DNA of 64,000 bases from Punica granatum (lineage: Eukaryota; Streptophyta; Magnoliopsida; Myrtales; Lythraceae): NCBI RefSeq assembly GCF_007655135.1, contig NC_045128.1, positions 20,678,811 to 20,742,810 on the forward strand. Reading direction: 5' to 3'. Shown one piece after another: positions 35,329 through 45,262 of this stretch (positions are counted from its first letter, which is position 1; every line of letters starts with the position of its first letter). The notes beneath the pieces are model-generated. The model had not been told where the DNA came from, did not search any database, and saw nothing but the letters and a program-made list of their open reading frames with translations. The translations under genes and the position numbers were made by a program.

Positions 35329-38300
35329 ATGGCAGAAGACCAACCACCCGCCATTCTTGAACAGGATACTCCGCCAGCGCCGATACATTCTCAAACACCA
35401 CTGACGCAAGTTACATCACCTGTAATGCTCACGGACATATTTACAGCGCATTCAGGCGTCCCTATCGGACATCCTCCACCAACAGTACAGACGGCGTCCA
35501 ATCTTGTGGAGTCCGCACGTTTTACTGCGTTAGAAGGAATGGTGAACCACTTGGCGGCCAACATGGCCACCAACATGACTGAGCTCATGGCCATGCTCAG
35601 GAATCAGAATCAGGCCTCATCGAGCTTTACTCCGCCTCTGGAGCATAGACCAATTGTCGATCCAAATCCAATGGTCACTCCAACCTTTGCTTCGGAGGCT
35701 GAAGACGCATCTTTCTCGGTAATGGCGTTTGCACCAACAGTCCATCCGATCAATGATCCTTTATCGCCACCACCTGCTCCAACAGCAGTTCCGTTGCCAC
35801 TAGCAGCTTTCTTATCCACGGACTCTACTATGCATGCGCTGCCACCGCTAACCGTGTCAATGCATCCTCCAATCTATACTGTGCCACCACCGACAGTTCC
35901 TCCGGTCACGATCGCACAGGCTCCTGTTTCCACTGCAGACCAATTTCCTTTCCAAACTCCACAACCCCAAATAAGCTTTTCTTACCCTGCTCCACCGCCC
36001 CTAAACATTCCTCCCACTGAACCGGGCACGCCTACTCAAGCTGCCCCTCCAGCTCTACCGACAAACGTTCCTCTCGAAGCGGAGAATGAACAGGAGAGGA
36101 GAATAAAGAGAATGGAGGAAACCATTCGAGCCCTCCAAGTAGGCAACCCCCGTTTCGATTTCAGTGACAGTGACTGGAATCTCTTTCCAGGCATGCGGCT
36201 GCCCCCTAAGATCAAAATTCCAGAGTTCAAAAGATATGACGGGACCAGAGACCCTCGGCATCATCTCCGTCATTATCAGAGCAAAATGCTCTCATACTGG
36301 GATTATGAGGAATTCGTCATTCAGACTTTCCAAGATAGTCTTATGGGATCGGCGCTAGATTGGTTTATGACCCTGAAAGCCGGCGATGTCCCTACATGGA
36401 CAGATCTTTCTCAGAAGTTCCTCGACCAGTATCGATTTTGTGCGGAAACACCTCCTACCCTTCTCGATCTTAGCATGACAGAGATGAAGGAGGGTCAAGC
36501 TTTCGAAGCATACGCAACGGAATGGAGAGGAAGAGCAGCAAAGCACATTCCTCCAATCACTGAGCGACAACAAGTTCAGCTGTTCCACTCCACACTCAGA
36601 GGCGCGTATTACTCACATCTCCTGGCTCATACTTCCTCCTTCTCGGACTTGATCGAGGCAGGAAAGAAGCTTGACATGGGTGTTAAGTTAGGAAGAATCG
36701 AAGGCCCATCAAAGAAGAAGGATGGAGAGACGTCAAAGAAACAGACTGCTGGAACCTCCAGGAGAAGCAAAGACATGACTATTGGCGCCGTCAACTCCGG
36801 ATATCAGGCTTCACAGCCGATTTCGGTGGACTATACTCCGCATTACAGACTCCCCAGGCATATGCACATCCCGTGCATTATGTGCAGCCCTACCAAACAT
36901 CGCAGGCTTATTTCCCAACCCCGCCAACTGTTATCCAGTCGCAACTTCCGCAACCGCATATTCCTGCTCAGGCTCAACAAGGTAGACCCCCGGCTTCGAG
37001 ATCTCCTCAGTCGGTTCAACGTGCTCCAGCCCCCAGAACTTATCAGGACAAAGTTGCACAACCGCGTCCACGCAAGCAGTACAACACTTTACCAGCCCCT
37101 CTCTCTCACATATTCAGGCAGCTTCTTGCAGGCAACAAGATCAGAACAGAAGCGCCTGGTCCCAACTTTGACCCCGCAGTGCAGAATCAGAACTTACACT
37201 GTGAATTCCATCGGGGTGCTCCTGGTCATACCCTCGACAATTGCTGGACACTCCGGAATAAAATTCAGGAGTTGATCGACGCAAGGCAAATCTCCTTTAA
37301 TGAAGTGAAGCCACCGAATGTCCGCGCAAACCCTCTCCCCGATCATGGATCAGGTTCAGGACCTTCTATCAACATGATCAGCATCGCTTCTATTAAAGAG
37401 GAAGAAGACGCGCAGAAGACCTCAATTCCCTTTATTGTCAATTATGCTCCGACAAATGATACATTTACATCTGACGTCCCATTCGTTATCGAGGTTCTTG
37501 CGAAGGAGCCATACCAAGACCGTCGAGTTCCCTGGGATTATGGGAATGAGGTTGCCAACATGGAGCATGAGATGAGTGCGATGGGCATCACGCGCTCAGG
37601 ACGAGTTTATCAGGGTCCAGAGTCTACAGACAAAGGGAAAGCCCCTGTTATTACATCCTCAGCCGTTCCAGAAGCCGTGCCAGTCTTTACAAAGAAGGTC
37701 ACCGATCAAGAAGCGGAAGCTTTCATGAAAGTGATCAAGGCAAGTGAGTACAAAGTGGTGGAGCAAATGGGCAAGTCACCCGCCCATATCTCGCTCCTCG
37801 CGTTGCTTTTGAGCTCCGAGCCGCATCGGAATGCTTTGTTGAAAGTCCTCACCGCGGCACAAGTCCCAAAAGACACGGCACCGGATAATATCGAGCAGAC
37901 TGTTAGTTCAATCTTCTCGAATCAGATATCCTTTGCAGATGATGAGCTTCCATCCGAAGGTCAGGAACACTTACGGGCATTGCACATAGTCTGTAAGTGC
38001 AACAATCACATTGTTGGTCGAGTCATGATCGACAACGGCTCTGCTCTCAACGTTTGCCCCGTCTCCACACTGAAACAGATGAACGTGGACATGAGCCGCA
38101 TCCGTGCAAGCAAGACCACTGTTCAAGCCTTTGATGGCTCTAGGAGAGAAGTGAATGGAGAAATCGATCTCCTGATCGATGTGGGTCCTTGCTCATTCTC
38201 TGTCACCTTTCAGATCCTCGAGATACCCAATGCTTTCAGTCTCTTGCTCGGGAGACCATGGATTCACGCCGCCGGCGCTGTTCCTTCGTCGCTGCACCAG

Positions 38301-38943
38301 AAACTGAAGTTCTTCGTCGAAGGTAAGCTTATCACTGTCAACGGTGAGGAAGATTACGCAGTCTACAAGGAGACAGCCGTTCCTTACATCAGCATTGGAG
38401 AAGATCAGAATCTTCCCTTTCACTCTTTCGACACGATTTCCGTAATCCGAGACTACGGAAAAGTCGGTCCATCACGAACCGATCGTATGATTGGAAAGGT
38501 TCTGTTGAAGAACGATTACGTCCCCGGAACTGGACTTGGGGCACGTGCACAGGGAATCCTTCGACCGATTGAAATGGAGAAATACCGCAATAGGAGGGGA
38601 CTTGGCTTTCGCCCCTCCTGTCATGAGATCGTGCAGTCTCGCCGTGGAAAGCATCTACACCGCCTTGCTGTACATTACGAAAAGCTCTTCAGGGGCATTC
38701 TGGTTCCACCACTCTCACAGTTTTTTGCAGCACCACCGCAGATCATGGGAGGCACCTCCGATAGCCCAATCACTGAAACAGATGACTTCTCTTCGGATGC
38801 AGTTGAAGCGTTTTTGGCTTTGCCAGCCATATATGCCGTCACTGAGGAGACATCTTCCAGGGTTCATATCCGCCTGTACGGGAGGATGAGGAGCTTACCA
38901 ACTGGACTTCAGTTCCGCTCTACTCGGCCGTAGTTGCCGATGT
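35329..38943 (+). pseudogene. gag-pro: Element B1 gag-protease polyprotein, frameshifted
   Basis: Starts MAEDQPPAILEQD, aligned with B2 MAEEQQPVISEQD. Domains are a proline-rich N-terminal third, a capsid-like Retrotrans_gag region (IPEFKRYDGTRDPRHHLRHY to about residue 450), a zinc-knuckle-like CEFHRGAPGHTLDNC, the aspartic protease with VMIDNGSALNVCP and LLGRPWIHAAG, and a G-patch-like stretch (VPGTGLGARAQGI, then RRGLGF). Two one-base deletions relative to B2 break it: near 36840 (within the proline-rich spacer after the capsid region) and near 38872 (shortly before the splice donor). No nonsense substitution is seen. Gag would build the particle and protease would cut the polyproteins. 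The reading frame appears designed to be spliced to pol at 38943/39134. Confidence 0.92.
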
Positions 38944-39133
38944 GTAAGACGGTCTTTATATATAATGCTACCTGTGTGTCGGCAACGCCATAAGCCACAC
39001 AACAGAAGAGGGGTTTTTGTTATGGCTTGTTAATAAAATCCCTACATGCTTTTTGAATTTTTGTGTCTAGATTCTCTCTCTCATGCTTACTTCTAGCATC
39101 TTTAATTTCTAAAACAATTCGCTTTGTGTCCAG
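38944..39133 (+). other. Inferred pro-pol intron of element B1, 190 bp
   Basis: Donor GCCGATGT|GTAAGACGG and acceptor GTGTCCAG|GCTCC. The equivalent B2 intron is 188 bp with the same junctions. Splicing removes the gag-pro stop codon (TAA inside GTAAGA) and puts protease in frame with pol. Such an intron at this place is known for Ogre elements; use of the site here is inferred from sequence. Confidence 0.82.
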
Positions 39134-42100
39134 GCTCCAATCGAATCCAAATCACCGATGCAACGATTCGAATTCGTCCGAAACACACCTCAGAAAGTCC
39201 CTACCCATATACTTCGGGGAAGGACTTGACGAGGACGGTCGCATGCCCGAGATAGAAGAGAGTTTGCATCGTCTTGAAAACCATCAACTCACTTCGATCG
39301 AGCCAACCGAAGAGATCAAAATAGGCACCACAGAAGAGCAACACACCCTAAGGATCGGGACGGATCTCGACCCCGCACAGAAAGCCTGGATGATCGATTT
39401 CTTGTCAGAGTATCAAGAGGTCTTCGCTTGGTCTTATACCGATATGCCAGGTTTGGACCCCTCGATCGTAAAGCATTTCCTCCCACTCGACACTGAAAGA
39501 TTTCCGCCCAAACGTCAACACTTACGGCGTCAACGAGCTGATCTTCTTCTCCGCATTAAAGAGGAGGTCGTCAAACAGGTGGATGCAGGATTCTTAGAGG
39601 TATGCAATTACTCTGAATGGGTAGCTAACGTGGTGCCAGTGGAAAAGAAGAATGGGAAGGTCAGAGTCTGCATCGACTATCGAGACCTTAACAAGGCCAG
39701 TCCTAAGGATAACTTCCCGCTGCCCCATATCGACGTCTTGGTGGACAATATAGCACGCCACACACAATTCTCCTTCATGGATGGTTTCTCTGGATACAAT
39801 CAGATTCAGATGGCCGAGGAGGATAAGATCAAAACGACGTTCATCACGATGTGGGGTACGTTTTGTTACAAGGTCATGCCTTTTGGTCTCAAAAACGCTG
39901 GGGCAACCTATCAGCGGGCAATGGTCACTCTATTTCATGACATGATGCATAAAGAGATAGAGGTTTACGTCGACGACATGATTGCAAAGTCCAAAGCAGG
40001 TGAAGATCATCTTGTCAACCTCAGGCGGCTATTTGATCGTCTCAGGAAGTACAAACTCCGACTCAACCCAACGAAATGCACTTTCGGCGTCAAGTCAGGA
40101 AAATTGCTAGGGTTTGTAGTCAGCGAAAAGGGCATCGAGGTTGATCCCGACAAAGTCAAGGCGATCATGGAATTGCCCCCTCCATCGACAGTGCGCGAAG
40201 TAAGGAGTTTCCTAGGACGGCTGAATTACATCGCACGTTTCATTGCAAATTTAACAGACAAGTGCCAACCACTCTTCCGTTTGCTTCGCAAAAATGCAGC
40301 GGTTGAATGGGATGACGAGTGTCAGAAAGCTTTTGATACAGTCAAGGCATACCTAGTTCAGCCACCGGTGTTGGTTCCACCTTCACCGGATCGTCCTCTC
40401 ATTCTGTACCTGACAGTACGCCGACAATCCATCGGATGCATGTTAGGGCAAAAGGACGATTCCTCTCATGCAGAGCGAGCAATTTATTATTTAAGCAAAA
40501 AGTTCACTGAAGGGGAGTCCAACTACCCTGAGATAGAGAAGATGTGTTGCACACTCGTTTGGGTCATGCAAAGGCTCCGGCAATACACTCTTTACCATAC
40601 TGTTCGCCTGCTGTCAAAGACAGATCCTTTGAAGTATCTACTCAGCAGTCCGTCCTCCATGAGGAACATAGCAAAATGGCGTTGCCAACTGACGGAGTAT
40701 GACATCGAATACGTATCACGCACGTCAATGAAGGGCCAAGCAATTGCAGATCATCTAGCGGAGTTTCCGATCGAGGACGACACACCGATCAACCCTAACT
40801 TTCCAGATGAAAGGATCCTCCAAGTGAGTGATGAGGAAGAGACTCTAGGATGGAAGATGTACTTTGACGGTGCAGTCAATTCCACTGGGTTTGGTATCGG
40901 CGCGGTGCTGATATCCCCTGAGGGGCGTCATTTCCCTGTTGCAGCGAAGATTGATTTCCCTTGCACCAACAACATAGCCGAATATGAAGCTTGTATCCTC
41001 GGTTTGCAGGCCGCAATCTACCTCAAAGTCAAGGAGTTAAAAGTGTTTGGCGATTCTATGCTCACAATCTTCCAGACGCTTAAACAATGGAAGACGAAAG
41101 ATCCAAAGTTGGTGCCATATCATGAGTACCTCGAAGAGTTGACAGAGAACTCCAAAGATCTCATTTACGTACACCCCACGCATGAAGAACCAGTTCGCAG
41201 ATGCACTTGCAACGCTCGCATCCATGGTGAGCATTACGAAGGAGAATCTCATAGAACCTCTCGAGTTTGAGATTGCTCAGGGCCCTGCCCATTGCGATGT
41301 AATTGATGCTGTTGACGGCAAACCGTGGTACGCAGACATCAAGCACTTGCTGCAAACAGGTCAATTCCCAGCGTTCACCGATCGTCATGACCGGAGGACT
41401 CTACGCCGCATTGCGGCACACTTTTTCCTGAGTGGCGAGACTCTCTACCGCCGTTCATTCGATGCTACACTACTTCGGTGTGTCGACGAGAATGAGGCAC
41501 AACGCCTCATGGAAGAAGTGCACGAAGGAAATTGCGGACCTCATATGAATGGACTCATGCTAGCAAAGAAGCTCATGCGACTCGGGTACTTCTGGTCTAC
41601 CATGGAGACCGACTGCGTCAAGCATGTCAGACACTGTCACTTGTGTCAAGTCTACGCGAATCAGATCAGAGCACCACCCAACGAGCTCCATCCAATGGCT
41701 GCTCCGTGGCCATTTTCAATGTGGGGCATGGACGTGATTGGTCCAGTCAACCCTAAAGCATCCAATGGACATTTGTTCATACTGGTAGCTATCGATTACT
41801 TCACCAAGTGGATCGAAGCTATCACCCTTGCGTCAGTCACTGCAAAGGCCGTGGCTCGCTTCCTCAAACGCGACATCATTGCGCGATACGGGGTCCCTGC
41901 GACTCTCATCACCGACAATGCCAAGAACCTGAATAATAAGCTCATTGACGAGCTCTGTGCACAGTTCAGGATCCAACATCGTAATTCCTCTCCATATCGT
42001 CCACAAATGAATGGTGCGGTAGAGGCAGCGAATAGAATATAAAGAAAATCATCGAAAAAATGACGGTGAATTACAAGGACTGGCATGAGATGCTCCCGTT

Positions 42101-42572
42101 TGCACTCTTGGCATATCGGACTTCTATCCGCTCATCCACCGGGGCAACCCCGTATTCTTTGGTCTACGGCATGGAAGCGGTTCTTCCAATCGAAGTGGAG
42201 ATTCCCTCCATGAGGGTTCTTGCCGAGTCCAAACTCGAGGAAGCAGAATGGGCGAAGCAACGCTATGAACAGCTTAATCTCATCGACGAGAAGCGGCTAA
42301 CTGCACTTTGCCACGGTCAGTGCTATCAGCAAAGAATGGCTCGAACATTCAACAAAAAAGTTCGTCCTCGCAAGTTCAGCCCCAGCGACCTCGTCTTGCG
42401 AAAAGTTTTACACATCGCCCCAGATTCCAGGGGCAAGTTCGCTTACAAGTACGACGGTCCATTCATCGTTAAAGAAGTCTTTGACGGAGGGGCAATCATT
42501 CTCAACGATATGGACGGAAACGAGAACGCTCTTCCGGTCAATGCTGATGCTCTTAAGAAATACTATCCGTGA
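39134..42572 (+). pseudogene. pol: Element B1 pol (RT, RNase H, aRNase H, integrase), frameshifted
   Basis: Read from the splice acceptor. Reverse transcriptase spans about 39610-40100 with VYVDDMIAKSK. The degenerate gypsy RNase H is around LILYLTVRRQSIG. The archaeal-type RNase H, from about 40850, retains YFDGA, NIAEYEA and GDSM. Integrase, from about 41400, has the zinc finger (CHLCQVY) and the catalytic regions MDVIGP, TDNAKN and NGAVEAAN. A C-terminal KYDGPF module ends at 42572. Two frameshifts interrupt it: a two-base loss near 41157 inside the second RNase H, and a one-base loss near 42022 just after the integrase Glu. There are no substitution stops, unlike element C. It is highly similar to B2 pol, suggesting recent relatedness. 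Confidence 0.93.
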
Positions 42573-43694
42573 TGGTGTTTCTCTTATCCACTGCGGATGT
42601 TTTCTCAAATGCACATTACATTTTATCTTTCTTTGCATGTACAGTTCCCAACACTTTTAATTTCGTTAACTCATGTACTCCCATCTTTGCTTTCTTTTTC
42701 TCTGAATTTTTCCTGAGAGAAAAAGAATGGATTTCCCGCTAGGTTGAAAACCTCTTTGAGGCGGCCTAGGCAAAAATTAGGGAATGAGAGGCACGGTTTA
42801 AAATCCCGCAAAGGGGAACCGTGGCAAAGGGAGAGCATGAATCAAAATCCTCGCTAGGCTGAAAACCCGAAAAGGGCGGTCTAGGCAAAAGTTAGAGGAA
42901 TCGAGAGGTGCGATCAGACCCAATACGGATGATCGTAGCAAAAGGTGAGATCTAAATGAGAGAAATGTCAAACAAAAAACACCCCGTTAGGTCGTCACGC
43001 GTCTTGCGACCTAGGCAAAAATTAGGGGACCTTCGGCAGCTCGACCACGAAATGACAGCTACATTCAGCATGCAGCGGCAACAAATAGTGGTTTGACAGT
43101 CTTCGATGCAAGCAAACTCTCTTTTACTCTCAGAGCATGAGACACGTTTCGACATACAGTCGAATCTTTGTATCCTTGATTTGGAGGATCCCAAAGAATC
43201 CCCCTATACCCTTATGCAAATTCTACAGGTCATGCCTGTTCTGTAAAAAGCCTTTCTTGTCAAATCACAAACCTAGCGGGATACGACCACCCTTTAAATG
43301 GTCATCAAGTTCAAATCCCCAAAGCATTATTATTCAGACTTCTTTCTACATCTTCATTATGGCTGTAGAGTAGAACTGACAACTACTGTTAGCTCCCATG
43401 GTTCTATATGCAGGAACGAAGATGTGAACCTCGGAAGAAGTCTTTCTTTGATGAATGCATGTCTGCCTTATGCTAAGGACCACAACCAAAATCCAAGGAG
43501 AAGTCTTCAGGATAATACTCCATGCATTCAATCGCATCACAATCAGTTGGCAAACAATGAAACATTCTGCCACTACATCGATTGCAACACGGACAAGCTC
43601 AGTGACGGAGGAAGCACAATGATTCCTTCCACACCTCACGCAACTCCCCAACGTTTGCATTTACTTTTTGCAATGCATCCCATGCAATTTACTT
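42573..43694 (+). other. 3' region of element B1 before the tandem array
   Basis: Non-coding. It holds the five-hairpin module at 42739-43020 and then about 650 bp with patches shared with element C (CTCGACCACGAAA, TCCTTGATTTGGAGGATCCCA at about 43170-43190). The rest shows no gene that I recognise. Confidence 0.75.
42739..43020 (+). other. Five-hairpin module, each hairpin followed by GCAAA (element B1)
   Basis: Same order as in element C. H1 is CTAGGTTG/CGGCCTAG with inner CCTC/GAGG (42739-42769). H2 is CACGGTT/AACCGTG (42792-42823). H3 is CTAGGCTG/CGGTCTAG with inner CCC/GGG (42854-42884). H4 is GCGATCA/TGATCGT (42910-42936). H5 is TAGGTCG/CGACCTA (42988-43013). GCAAA(A) follows each at 42770, 42824, 42885, 42938 and 43015. 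The stem sequences differ from C in ways that keep pairing, while the H2 loop is unchanged, so selection on an RNA fold is plausible. Confidence 0.68.
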
Positions 43695-44846
43695 TTCTGC
43701 ATTTCGGGTACGTCCCGACTACTTTCCTGCATTTCGGGTACGTCCCGACTACTTTTCCGCATTTCGGGTACGTCCCGACTACTTTTCCGCATTTCGGGTA
43801 CGTCCCGACTACTTTTCGCATTTCTGGTACGTCCCGACTACTTTCCCGCATTTCGGGTACGTCCCGACTACTTTTCCGCACTTCGGGTACGTCCCGACTT
43901 TTCCGCATTCGGGTACGTCCCGACTACTTTTCCGCATTTCGGGTACGTCCCGACTACTTTCTGCATTTCGGGTACGTCCCGACTACTTTTCCGCATTTCG
44001 GGTACGTCCCGACTACTTTCTGCACCATGCAAACGCCGGGCAAAACACCTCGCACCATGCAAAACCCGCCGGGCAACACGCCCCGCACCGCAAGTCCATT
44101 GGGTAGACGCCTTGAACCATGTTGTTCATTCGGTATGCGCCCCGTGAAGTGCTATTGCAAACCCTTCGGGTACGTCCCGACTACTTTTCCGCATTTCGGG
44201 TACGTCCCGACTACTTTCCGCATTTCGGGTACGTCCCGACTACTTTTTCGGCATTTCGGGTACGTCCGAATATTTTTCGGCATTTCGGGTACGTCCCCGA
44301 CTACTTTCCGCATTTCGGGTACGTCCGACTACTTTTCAGCATTTCGGGTACGTCCCGACTACTTTCCCGCATTTCGGGTACGTTCCGACTACTTTTCCGC
44401 ATTTCGGGTACGTCCCGACTACTTTTCCGCATTTCGGGTACGTCCCGACTACTTTTCCGCATTTGGGTACGTCCGACTACTTTTCCGCATTTCGGGTACG
44501 TCCCGACTACTTTTTCGGCATTTAGGGTACGTCCCGACTACTTTCCGGCATTTCGGTTAGTCCCGACTACTTTCCGGCATTTCGGGTACGTCCCGACTAC
44601 TTTCCGCATTTCGGGTACGTCCCGACTTACTTTTCGGCATTTCGGGTACGTCCCGACTGACTACTTTTCGGCATTCGGGTACGTCCCGACTACTTTCGGC
44701 ATTCGGGTACGTCCCGACTACTTTCCCGCATTTCGGGTACGTCCCGACTACTTTTCCCGCATTTCGGGTACGTCCCGACTACTTTTCCCGCATTTCGGGT
44801 ACGTCCCGACTACTTTTCCTGCATTTCGGGTACGTCCCGAACACTT
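43695..44846 (+). repeat. 30-bp tandem array in 3' region of element B1
   Basis: The unit is GCATTTCGGGTACGTCCCGA followed by CTACTTTTCC, about 35 copies in two blocks (43695-44018 and 44163-44846). They are separated by about 145 bp containing CACCATGCAAA and CGCCGGGCAA repeats. Many units differ only by one-base insertions or losses (TTTTTCGG, CCCCGACT, a doubled GACTGACTAC). That could be true drift or sequencing/consensus error. Long open frames here are a by-product of the 30-bp period. Confidence 0.92.
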
Positions 44847-44939
44847 ATCTGTAGGGGTCCATCCCTCAGGTTCATCCTGACTTTTACATTTCTGCATCAG
44901 GTATAACATCCCCTCAGGTTCATCCTGACTTTACATTCT
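44847..44939 (+). repeat. Short tail repeat after the B1 array
   Basis: CCCTCAGGTTCATCCTGACT followed by TTACATT occurs twice (about 44861 and 44911). It is probably the next minisatellite of the B1 3' region. The element cannot be followed further because unrelated ORF1 sequence starts at about 44940. Confidence 0.6.
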
Positions 44940-45162
44940 TGCTCTTGGTCTTCGGCACTCTCTTGTTCCCGTACTCACCGAACCTAATTGACGGGATATA
45001 GCCCAAGTCGTCCTCCAAGTGTGGGAGGCCATAGTTACATGGTAGGCTTGTTAGCCGAGACCGTACGGTCTATAGACTATGTTAGAGAGGTTCAGCGATG
45101 GCAGGATGAGAGGATCCCCGCATCTACTGCAGATTTGGCTTCTCGCGCACGTCCGTCCCTTT
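44940..45162 (+). pseudogene. ORF1 fragment of family A type next to the assembly gap
   Basis: This stretch matches A1 ORF1 at about 28928-29151 nearly base for base, from TGCTCTTGGTCTTCGGCACT to CGCACGTCCGTCCCTTT. It contains several small indels (GACGGGATATAG against GACGGGGCTATAG; CAGCGATGGCAGG against CGGCGAGGCAGG) that destroy the frame. It has no LTR or leader before it and stops at the N gap. It may be a real fragment or a misjoined contig end. Confidence 0.8.
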
Positions 45163-45262
45163 NNNNNNNNNNNNNNNNNNNNNNNNNNNNNNNNNNNNNN
45201 NNNNNNNNNNNNNNNNNNNNNNNNNNNNNNNNNNNNNNNNNNNNNNNNNNNNNNNNNNNNNN
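45163..45262. other. Assembly gap, 100 N
   Basis: Exactly 100 undetermined bases, the usual placeholder for a gap of unknown size. The sequences on either side (plus-strand ORF1, minus-strand LTR) are not collinear parts of one element, so real sequence is missing. Confidence 0.98.

Noticed and set aside
43298..44880. Long open frames of over 250 and 400 codons rich in FGYVPTTF and ISGTSRLL
   Set aside because: They run through the 30-bp array. A period divisible by three keeps several frames open at once on one strand, so they are repeat translations and not a protein gene.
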